A program made the position numbers and the translations under genes. The notes under the pieces are model-generated. The model saw only the letters and a list, made by a program, of their open reading frames with translations. It had not been told where the DNA came from and searched no databases. Shown here piece after piece: positions 9,260 through 17,991 of a stretch of DNA of 21,649 nt (position 1 is its first letter; each line of letters opens with the position of its first letter). Source of the DNA: Chrysochromulina tobinii (lineage: Eukaryota; Haptophyta; Prymnesiales; Chrysochromulinaceae); contig JWZX01002750.1 in NCBI GenBank assembly GCA_001275005.1, positions 1 to 21,649 on the forward strand, given 5' to 3'.

Positions 9260-12200
9260 ATGAGAGGATCATTGCTTCGGGCTAAGACTGCGGCCCATGA
9301 CCCCGCAGCCGATGGACAATCGGCCGCAGATGCAGATATTCTGAAGAAGCTCGCCAAGAAGCGGGACCTCGCGCGAATCACGGCAGCCACCAAGCAGACG
9401 AAAGACGTCTTCGCTCTGCTCGATGATCCCAAGCTCCCATCGATGCAGGATCTCGACCGGTGGTGGCCGGACCCCAGACAGCCAACGACGCTTAGCCCGC
9501 TTGTACCATTTGCAGCGTCGCCACACCGTCCCGGCACACCATCCACCCGTCCCGGAACATCGTCCGCCCTGCTGCCACCTGCGATCGCAAGGCTTGGCAG
9601 CGGATCCTCTCCAATTCGAGGTGCAAGTGCTTCTCCTGGACGGAGGGTGATGGCGCACTCCTCGTCGCAACCTACCATGGTACGCCCCTCATCGCAACCT
9701 GGCATGGCGCGCCCGTTGTCTGGCGTGGCTGGGCCACCCGGCGGCCCGTTGTCCTCGACGGGGCGATCCGTGCAGAGCAACGAGCGGAGGCGCAACTTGC
9801 CCAAGAGCCCGACGATCGGTGGCGACCCGAGCCGCCTAGCCGGGAACCCGGAAGCGCTCGACCTCCCGGAGTCCATGTTCCTTCCCCCTCCTACAGATGC
9901 ATTCGCGGAGAATTCGTCGGTCCTCCCGCCTCGCCGGCAGCTTGAGGACCTCGACCGGTTCGAGCGCCTCAATCATTGGATGAGCGCCTTCGAGATGGAC
10001 GAGGAGGGCTTCAAATCCAAAGCTGTGTTTGTGGAGATGCGGCTGCGCCAGGGACTTGCCTCATCGGTCCAGCTGGGGATGCCCAATGCCTTCCACGTCG
10101 CCATCGTGTGCGACGCCTTCGAGCGTGTGGCGCCCTTGACAGGCCGGCTCGAGGGCGTGCTCGTCCTCATCTGGCGCGAGCTCGTGCGCGCCATCTTCTC
10201 CGACTACACGCACGAGCTGCCCGGCTCAGGCGCCCGCGCGTACGCCGAGCGCGTGCCTTACTTTCTCGAGGCGAAGCGGTTGCGAGAAACCATGGCGGCC
10301 CAGGAAAAGACGATGAAGCGCATGCGCGCGCAACGGGAGGCGGAGATCAAGGCAACAGAAGGTCAGAACAGCCTCCTCAACAAGACGCTCGGCGCGTGGA
10401 ATCGCGCGATGGGCAGCGCATCGGGGGGTGCGGAGGCGGAGACTCTCAGGCAGCGCGTCGAGGCGCTCGAAAAGCTCCTCGCCGACGCGCTTGCTGACAT
10501 TCAGAAGCTGCAATCAGAACAGGACCCAGCGGCCAGATGCATCAATGCATACGATACATGCCAACCCGAGGAGCAGGAGCAGGTGTGCCAGTACGTGCTC
10601 AAATCCGAGGCCGCAGCCAAGACCATGGTGGGCAACTCGACAGCTGAGGTAGCTGAATACATCAGCCACCTGCTATCCAAGCTTCCTGAGGACACGGAAG
10701 CTGACCCCGCGGAGGCGACACGCAGCCGCGTTATGTCACACCTGAGCGCGTCATTGCGGATGAGCGACGACGACAAGCTCAACGTGGCCCATAGGATCTT
10801 GGTTGATCATGACGACGTGCGGACGGTCGGTGAGAGCCTCGCCGGCGTCTTGGTCGCGAAGGGGTATGCCCACAAGGATGCATGCGCCGGCATGGCTCTG
10901 CGGCTGCACGCGGACGAAGGGCCTGACTACTACCCGGAGTCCCATGACGCGGACGCCCAGGTAAGCTACCAGGTCCTAAACTCGCTGCGCGCATCGCTTG
11001 CGGGTGTAGGTCCAGATGGCCAACCATTGGGTATGGTTATAGGTCCAGACGGCCGCCCGTTGCCCGGCTTTGGAGGAGTAGTTAAAGACGGCCGCCCGTT
11101 GCCCGGTGGCGTGGCCGGCAAGGTTGGCAGCAGGGCCGGTGGCTTCGTCGACGCCAACGGTAACTACATCGACCCGGCAGCGGCGGCTGCGGAACTGGCG
11201 GGCATCGACGACAGGATGGCGGAGCTGCAGCGACGACAAGAGGCAGGTGAGTTGACGGATGAGGAGCGTGTGGAGCTTCAGGCCTTGGAGAAGCGGAAGG
11301 CCGAGCTCAAAAGCGGGTTGGCGAAAGGTGCAGCCGAAGCGGTCGGCGGCGGATGAGGCAGAAGCAATTGCCACTCGCATGGCCGAACTCAAGCGGCGTC
11401 AAGAGGCGGGCGAGCTTACGCCTGAGGAGCTGGCCGAGCTGCAAGCCTTGGAAGTGCGCAAGGCTGAGCTTCAAAAGATCTTGGGTCCGGATCACATGAC
11501 GGACTCTGAGCTCGCAGCCGCCCAAGCGGAGTCGGCAGCGCTCGCTGATCGCATCGCTGATCTCAAGCGCCGGCAGGCAGCAGGTGAGCTCACGCCTGAG
11601 GAGATGGCCGAGCTTCAGAAATTAGAAGCTCGCAAGGCTGAGCTGGATAGCAAAGTTGAAAAGGGAAAGCAGAGCAAGAAGAACCGAGGCGGTGGTGATG
11701 ACGATGCGGCTGCCGAATACGATGCGGCGGCTGCCGAGAGAGATAAGGCGGCAACCCGCCTCGCCGATCTCGAGAAGCGGAAGAAAGCTGGCAAGCTGAC
11801 GCCCGAAGAGCAGGCCGAAATGGAAGCACTGGAAAAGCGCATGAAGCAGCTAGACTCGGTGCTGGCTGCCGGCAGGCCGAGCAGCAATGGCCGCACCAAG
11901 GAGATTGGCGTCCAGGCGGGCGAGGCGATGGGCAAGGGCGGCAAGCGCGGCAAGGGCGCCACCATGGGCGATGACGATTCATCTGCTACTGGCCCTGGAG
12001 GCAAGCGCGGCATGCCGGCGGTCGCAGTCACCTCTCTTTGCGAGATCCGATTCGACCGCAAGGACGTCAGGGCGATGAACGTGCTCATGTGCCGTCGCCT
12101 CGTCGCCGCGCTCTACCAGGTCAAGGCGGACCTCAACGCCGTGGCCGACCAGGAGAATGCCCCCCGATCAGACATGCCCAACTTCGTGCCCGACCAGTTT

Positions 12201-13253
12201 GTGGTGCTCTACGGCATCAAGTCGCTCGCAATCAAGAACATCAACTCGTTCATGTACGGCGTCCGAGCTGAGCGTCGACGCAAGAATGCCGCAGGTGTCG
12301 AGGAGGAGGAACCGATGCTCTACTTTTTCTGGAAGGCGTGCTGGCACGGAGTGCCACAGGAGGAGCGCCTGTCACACGAAGATTTTGATTTCTACCTCGA
12401 TTTGCTCGCTACGTTGGCCAAGCTGATCAGCGATGAGCACACGTTCAATCTCAAGGGTGGAGCCTTTTGGAACTGCTTGGGGTCGATGGAAGAGATGCGG
12501 ATACCTCTCTTCGCGCTCCAGAACACGGTTAAGAAGTGCTTCCCAAACCACCACGAGCTGGTAGATCGCATCAATAGGGCGGTCGGCAAGGCCGCAGCCG
12601 ACTTTGTCAAGCTTGTCAAGGGCCCGAAGCCGCCGCAGCCTGCGCCCTCGTACAAGATCAAAATGCTTGGCACGGAAACTCAGGACTCACGCGGCTTCTT
12701 GGATCTTGACAAGTTCCTCTCGATCTCGATGGAGCAGATGAAACAGCAGCGCATTAAGGATGGGAGGATCCTGCAAGGCATCTACGATCAGTGGTCGGTT
12801 GGATCATCTGAGAGCGGCTTCGATATCTTCGCCGAGATGCTCACGGCATCCAGCCCCAATATGGACGAGAGCAAGATCATCACCCTGTATCAGAAGGCGA
12901 CGAGTGGCGAGGATCCCGACAAAGTCGACATGTCCCTGATTGAGCTCCCCCTGCGCAAGGCGAACATTCATATCAAACGCAAAGAGGGCATGACGTCCGT
13001 CACCGACGGCGTCGGCGATATCGATGACTTAAAGCTTGCGACGACGGCCCTGTCCCTCTTCGGCGGCAAACCGAAATCCTTGGCGACAGGGCTGCCAGCT
13101 GCGGATGCCAGCAAAGGCGGAGGCAATGGCGTGGCGATCAATATGCGCAAGTGGCGGAGAGTGAGTCAGGAACTGGGTAAATCGAGGAGCCTCATTCGGG
13201 ACCTCTTCGAGAACGGTGCACCCAACATTGACGACGTGTCGACCCACTCCTAG
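9260..13253 (+). CDS. Coiled-coil protein, possibly cytoskeletal or axonemal; one apparent frameshift near 11354
   Basis: Two overlapping plus frames (up to TGA 11354-11356, then to TAG 13251-13253) make one gene, because four copies of one helical repeat straddle the junction. The start is the first in-frame ATG (9260, A at -3); the frame is open to 9101 but only with GTG. Parts: a Pro/Ser-rich disordered N-terminus; a helical domain from about 9940 (LDRFERLNHWMSAF to PYFLEAKRLRETM) running into coiled coil to about 10520; a helical region; GPDGRPLPG-type repeats near 11010-11115; the helical repeats; a Gly/Lys linker; a C-terminal domain from about 12030 containing MPNFVPDQFVVLYGIKSLA. The first helical domain and that motif recall TSNAXIP1-like protist coiled-coil proteins (weak inference). 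The product would be about 1,320 residues. I cannot assign a firm function. Confidence 0.7.
11203..11859 (+). repeat. Four helical-hairpin repeats (RRQEAGELTPEE type)
   Basis: Units lie at about 11203-11310, 11367-11474, 11541-11648 and 11752-11859. Each has MAEL-x-RRQEAGELTPEE followed by AELQALE-x-RKAEL. Unit 1 is in the upstream frame and units 2-4 in the downstream frame, which shows that the two frames belong to one protein. The repeats are diverged at DNA level, so they are older than the 68-bp repeats of the giant gene. Confidence 0.88.
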
Positions 13254-13655
13254 CCAAAGCGCGAGCTTGCGCCTTGATGCCAATCGCTGAGACTGATTCA
13301 AGGTAAGGGTACCGAACGGAACCCTCCACGGACCACGCAAGCGTTCGCGCTACATTGTTTCTGGTCATTGCCACACCAAGAATCAAAGGTGAAACTGTTT
13401 CAAACTGAAACGACTCTCGTCGTGACGCTCTTTGTGTTTCTAGAGTGTTCAGTGTAGTGTGTACTAGAGACAGCCCGAACTCGTGATGTGAGCGGACCGC
13501 GCATAAGTTCACGGTACTTCACTATAGGCGCGAATTGGAAAGGGTCTCTGCCGGTAAAAATAAACTCGCTCGGCCGGAGCGACGCACCGCGGCGCGTCGG
13601 CCGTGCGGCTCGCGGCTTCAATAACCGCGTGCCTCGGAGGTTCAGCTGCTGATAA
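13254..13655. other. Convergent intergenic region with short hairpins
   Basis: This separates the ends of the plus coiled-coil gene and the minus glycosyltransferase-like gene. No protein-like frame is seen. Small inverted repeats follow one another: TCGCTC/GAGCGA around GGCCG near 13566, GACGC/GCGTC just after it, and CGCGG/CCGCG around CTTCAATAA near 13613. They may mark 3'-end processing or be GC-rich chance. Confidence 0.4.
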
Positions 13656-15809
13656 TCAGCTGGGAGGCGTCGGATGAAAACTTCGAGTTGCAGTTGGAGC
13701 CATTGGAGGTGTAGGACTCCCTGCCCGAAGAGCTACTCCGTGCCCGCCGATGTACTGGCGGCACCAAGGCGAGCCCTTGTACGGCGCGGCGGTGAGGTCT
13801 TTGATAACGTCTTCGGCCTCTTGCTCCCAGCTGAGAGGACCAGGATTGATCTCAGCGCCCTCCATGCAGGCCTCAAGAAACTTCCTCTCCGCCCTGGCAT
13901 ACTCGGGCGTATTCGGGAGTTCGGGGACGTTGCACGAGGCCGGGACCGGTGGCGGTCCTGCGGGGTAGTGCCTGGGCTTGGCGTTTGCGAGGCCGTCGTC
14001 ACTGCTCACCGCAACGCGCAGCTCGGCCAACACAAACGGCACAGCCGGGTCGTCTGCGGAGACGCGCGCGGTTCCATTGGAGGCGAGCGCGAGCGCGTTG
14101 CAAAAGTTCTTGACAGCGTGCACCCACACGCCAGGCGCGCCCCTGGCCCGGTGACGTTCGTAGAGGTCCTCCCGTTCCCATCGGGGCGTCGAGGCGAAGA
14201 CCGACTCACTCGAGCCGTAATACTTCGCGTCCATGTCAACCGTACCCGCCAGCCGAAGGTCCGTAGTCTGGCACCACGGCTCTGCCAGGCACACAGTCGA
14301 GCTCAACATCTCGCCATGCGCGGCCACGCCACCCAGCCGGAGCAACTCCTCCAGTCGGGCAATCAAGGTCAGAGAGAAGCGCTCCACGTGCTCCCACCTG
14401 ATGAGGGACGCAATCAGACGTTATCAGAGGAGCCATCAGACGCAATCAGGATCTCATTCGAAGCGCTCCACGTGCTCTTACTTGTGTACGCGCCGGCTGC
14501 CGTAAGCGCCCTCGAAGCCCTCGTTGCGTTTCCAGTCATGAGAGGCAGCCTCGACAGCACCCTCGAGGTTGGCAAAGGTCGAGATGTAGTCGGGCTGCTG
14601 CTGCGGCGGCGAGTGCTCGGCTGATAGCGGCGGCGGGTGCCGGAAGGCAGCGAAGAATCGGCGAACATCACCAAGGAAGACTGTGTCGTCCTCAATCACC
14701 CACACGTGCGACGGCAGGCCAACCGTGCGCCACCAGGCTGAGCCGAAAGACGTGCCGGCTGTGCCTGACGGCCCTGCGGCCTGGGCGCGCGCGCGCGCCC
14801 AGAGCACTAGAGAAGGCTCGTGGATCAAGTAGGAGGTGAGTCGAGCGGCCACGGAGGGGCCTAGTGCTTCCTTGTATTTCTTGAGCACATTCGTCCACCA
14901 GGTCCTGAGAGAGTCATTCCCTGAGAGAGTCCTGCGCCTGGAGTTGTGCGTCTCGGGGCTCGGCCAGTGAGTGACGGCCGGGAAGGCTGCATGCACCTGC
15001 TCCACCGTGTACGCGAACGCACCCAAGCCGAGCGTGCGCCGGAAGGTGGCCGCCGCCCGGCGTGTGAGCTGCTCGTGCGCCGCAGCGTCGAAGCCCGACG
15101 TGGAGCTTGCTGACGAGGAGCTTGCTGACGTGGAGCTCGTGAGCGCGCTGACGTCGACGAGGAGCTCGAGTGTCGCTTCGCCGGCGAGCGTCTTGCGCCA
15201 CCAGTGAAAATAGCCCTCGTGGCAGCGTGTGACCATCTCAAGCTTCTGGGCGTCGGAGCGCAGCAGAACGACAGGCAGCGGCGCAGCTGCGATCAGCGAG
15301 GGCTCGAGGCGGCTGCCTGTGCGGCCGGAAGCTTTGCTAAAGGGCGGTGGCGGATTGGAAACCGCGCCATAGAGCACGCACTTGCCGAGAGTGCCGCGCA
15401 TGCCAGGCGCGCGCGCGCCTGGCTTGTATTTTGCAAGCTCGTGCGCTGAGCGCTCGAACACGAGCCAATGACTACATGCCTCAAAGCTAGCGCACACTTC
15501 ACAGCACTGTACCACACTTGGCGGTGCCTCCGATTTCTGCGTGCGCCACGGTGTCCACACACCAATGTCAATGTTGAAGAGCGCGGGCACCGACGCGCCT
15601 TGAGCGCTCGAGTAGCCTCGCTTGATGCATGGAGAACCACCTTCGCCCTTGCGCTGCCGGGAGCAGCGAGCGCCATGGGCTTCGGGCCCATCGGGTGGCG
15701 GCGCGGCGCAGCCGTAAGCATGCGATGCGACGTGGCACACGCCGTCGCGCCATGCCAAGCTAGGCATGGAGGCGCACCACTGCTCGGAGGCGTGCATCAA
15801 TGACTGCAT
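13656..15809 (-). CDS. PAN/Apple-like and glycosyltransferase-like protein, two exons
   Basis: Exon 1 is 15809-14482 and exon 2 is 14397-13656. Splicing at GT-AG sites joins VHK to WEHVERFSLTL in frame and gives 689 residues. Residues about 77-150 look like a PAN/Apple module, with Cys-rich VVQCCEVCASFEACSHWLVF and a distal GKCVLYG. The later part has VWVIEDDTVFLGD (369-381), whose acidic EDD resembles the metal- and nucleotide-sugar-binding motif of many glycosyltransferases, followed by DYISTFANLEG. The likely role is glycan synthesis in the secretory pathway with a carbohydrate- or protein-binding module (inference). ATG 15809 has a weak context and no clear signal peptide follows, so a short upstream exon or a different start is possible. 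The C-terminal 25 residues are uncertain because all three frames are open near 13660-13720. Confidence 0.7.
14398..14481 (-). other. 84-bp GT-AG intron bounded by a direct repeat
   Basis: The minus-strand donor is CACAA then GTAAGA and the acceptor is CCTCATCAG then GTGGGA. Removing 84 bases keeps the frame and replaces an immediate TAA stop with a long continuation. The first 22 intron bases and the first 22 bases of exon 2 match at 20 positions. The middle consists of four tandem CTGAT-headed units. Confidence 0.88.
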
Positions 15810-15978
15810 ACATGTACTGTACCGGTATGAATACCTCGTGCTCGACAAATTCCGAAATCCTACGAAACTGGCGTGCCGCAGGAGAGTGGATCGTCTTATC
15901 TAAGCTCTTTTCACCCTCGTCCGCTACTCTTTTCGGAACGCCAAGTTTGTACCATGGTAGAACCAACGGAGTCATCGA
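15810..15978. promoter_or_regulatory. Divergent promoter between two glycosyltransferase-like genes
   Basis: This 169-bp region separates the two start codons. It contains GTACTGTAC (15814-15822) next to the minus-strand start. An ATG in strong context (ACCATGG, 15954) opens a different frame from the plus gene, so it may be an upstream ORF or the context of another transcript. No TATA box is evident. Confidence 0.35.
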
Positions 15979-17040
15979 ATGGACGACCGGAGCATCGGGC
16001 GACGCCCGGCCGCGGTCTGCGGTCATGGTCGCATGAATGTTCTCGCACACACAGCTTGGTCACTGCTTTATTATCTTGTCGAACCATTGCAAGCGGATCT
16101 ATTCATCTCGGCTGCACTCGACGAGACGAGGTGCCCGGACCGGACCATGTGCAGCAACTTCGACCGCGCAGCTGAGGTGCCTCACCGGACGCGCAGCGTG
16201 GCGATGCTATCAACACGCGACCTCAATCAATCTCATCGCCTTATCGGTGGCGAAGTTATCGGCGATGGTACTGCCGAAGAGCAGCAAGTCCGCGACAAGC
16301 TGCGCGGCACGCCATTCCACCGCCGCTTTGGTGAGTGGGCTGTGCGCATTTACTTCGACCTGTCCAACCAGCGACGCTGTATGGAGCTCGTGGCGAGACA
16401 CGAGCGACTCGTCAAACACGAGTACCGGTTGCTCGTTCACATTCGACTCGACGTCATGCTCTTCCGGCCACTCGCACCGGCGACTGCGGCACGGCTGCTT
16501 GCGCTGCCGGCGCTTGGGCCACCGACCGTGTGGAAGCCTTGGGGCGACGACCACGGCGGGCTGATCGACCTGATGGGATTTGCGAACCGCCCGGGCGCCG
16601 ACCTGATCTACGGCGTCGTGGGCAACGCAAGCCGTCACGTCACCGAGTACGAGGCCCAGCATCGGGCGGAGGAAGCGTCGCAGGCCTTCTTCTACCCGGA
16701 GCGCCTCACAAGCGCTCAGATGTACTCGTATGGGGCGCACGTGCGGCGGTTCGCGTGGCCGCACTGCCGCATCGACGAGCAGCTGCACTGCCGCTACCCG
16801 GGCGAGTCGCAGCGCCTCCTGCGCGCGGAGCCGAGGGCAGCGCCGCCGTCCCAATTATGTGGAAGCGTACTCCGCCATCTCGCGGCGAGATTGGAGCGAC
16901 GCACTGACGCGGGCTGCTGCCATGCGGCGCGGCTGGCGCCTCGAATGTCCCGAGGGATGTTTCCGGGGTCGGCACGCTCGCAGCGCGCCCGCGTCTGCAT
17001 TGTACGACCGCAAGATAGCAGTCGAACCCGCGTGACCTGA
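15979..17040 (+). CDS. Glycosyltransferase-like protein, C-terminus uncertain
   Basis: The frame starts at ATG 15979. The early AAVCGHGRMNVLAHTAWSLL, then EPLQADLFIS, and later VHIRLDVMLFRPL (about 153-165) and DHGGLIDLMGFANR (191-204) follow the layout of uncharacterised eukaryotic glycosyltransferase-like proteins: an entry loop, a strand, an Arg-x-Asp motif before a hydrophobic-Arg-Pro, then an aspartate- and glycine-rich loop. This is a family-level impression. After CRYPGESQRLL (about residue 281) the frame becomes arginine-rich and unconvincing, while the +1 frame reads PNYVEAYSAISRRDWSDALT and ends at TGA 17033-17035. An extra base, or an unseen short intron between about 16806 and 16850, is likely. 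It is divergently arranged with the PAN-containing gene. Confidence 0.6.
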   Translation: MDDRSIGRRPAAVCGHGRMNVLAHTAWSLLYYLVEPLQADLFISAALDETRCPDRTMCSNFDRAAEVPHRTRSVAMLSTRDLNQSHRLIGGEVIGDGTAEEQQVRDKLRGTPFHRRFGEWAVRIYFDLSNQRRCMELVARHERLVKHEYRLLVHIRLDVMLFRPLAPATAARLLALPALGPPTVWKPWGDDHGGLIDLMGFANRPGADLIYGVVGNASRHVTEYEAQHRAEEASQAFFYPERLTSAQMYSYGAHVRRFAWPHCRIDEQLHCRYPGESQRLLRAEPRAAPPSQLCGSVLRHLAARLERRTDAGCCHAARLAPRMSRGMFPGSARSQRARVCIVRPQDSSRTRVT

Positions 17041-17991
17041 GCCCCGTTGTGCATCTGTGCGTCCCCTACTTCCCTGGCTGCCTGCCTGCCTGCCCTGGGT
17101 GGCACCCACGCGCGACTGGCTCGACTCCCGTCTTGGCAGGACGAGTGGAAAGGCTCGTCGCAGTGTGCGTTGGAGTGGGACGACCCGGAGTGCTGCGACC
17201 TGGCACGCGCGTGCGAAGCCATCGCCAACGGCCTCGCTCCTGAGCACGTTCCTCTGCCACGCCACACGCCACCTGCCGACGGCACAACGTGGATCACGAA
17301 GGTCGGCGCGGGGGGGCACGAGCGTTTGGGAGGCGGCCGACAACGCGAGCGGCGGCGTGGAGGTGCCTGGCGCGTCACGCGTTGAAGTGTACTACAGCCG
17401 TATTACAGCCGTGTACAGTACGGAGAAGCGACCGGTACTAGAAGTAGAACGAGCCCCGCGCTTGCCGCGGCACCGCCCACCGGGGACCGGCCCTGACTTC
17501 TGGTGTTCGTCTCAGCCCAGCTTGGACGCGCGGGCCCCTAGATTGTCGTGTCACAGTCACGTCCATTATATCTCAAGCACCAACCGCACTGCCACTGGCG
17601 GGCGAGCACATGTCAGACACTCCGCCCTTCGGTCACATCTCGGATCATGCCAGCAGCCAGGCCCTCTGGGGCAGGGCTCCAAGAAAACATACTCATGCGC
17701 ACGGCACACGATACACACGAAACCACAGTACAGAGGCGCGGGGGCGAGATCCCGACAAATTCGCAGGCCAGCAGGCAGCCGCCCCGCGCGTCCGTCGGTG
17801 CCGTTGCGACTCGCGGCTCGGCGCTCGCCCACGTGGGCAGGCGTCACTCCACCCTTCGCTGCCCTGGCCGCTTCGCTTCCGACAGGGCCCCGCGCGCCTC
17901 TCGAGCCCGATCCACGTCTCCAAACGTCTCCGGCCACGATCGCAGTCGCTGCCACCATCCTCACCGCCATGGCGCCCGCGCCGAGAGACCT
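17041..17991. other. Convergent intergenic region with a possible exon
   Basis: This lies between the plus glycosyltransferase-like gene and the end of CTP synthase. A protein-like stretch, DEWKGSSQCALEWDDPECC followed by DLARACEAIANGL, occurs at about 17140-17240 after a pyrimidine-rich sequence ending in TTGGCAG. It could be a final exon of the upstream gene or a remnant. GTACAGTAC occurs near 17413 beside two copies of TACAGCCGT. The rest shows no convincing coding signal; long frames here are GC-driven. Confidence 0.35.

Noticed and set aside
11245-11252. Strong donor-like AGGTGAGT in the coiled-coil gene
   Set aside because: It encodes the conserved AGELT of the repeat, present in all units, so it is coding. 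The CAG-GTAAGC at 10961 likewise continues in frame.
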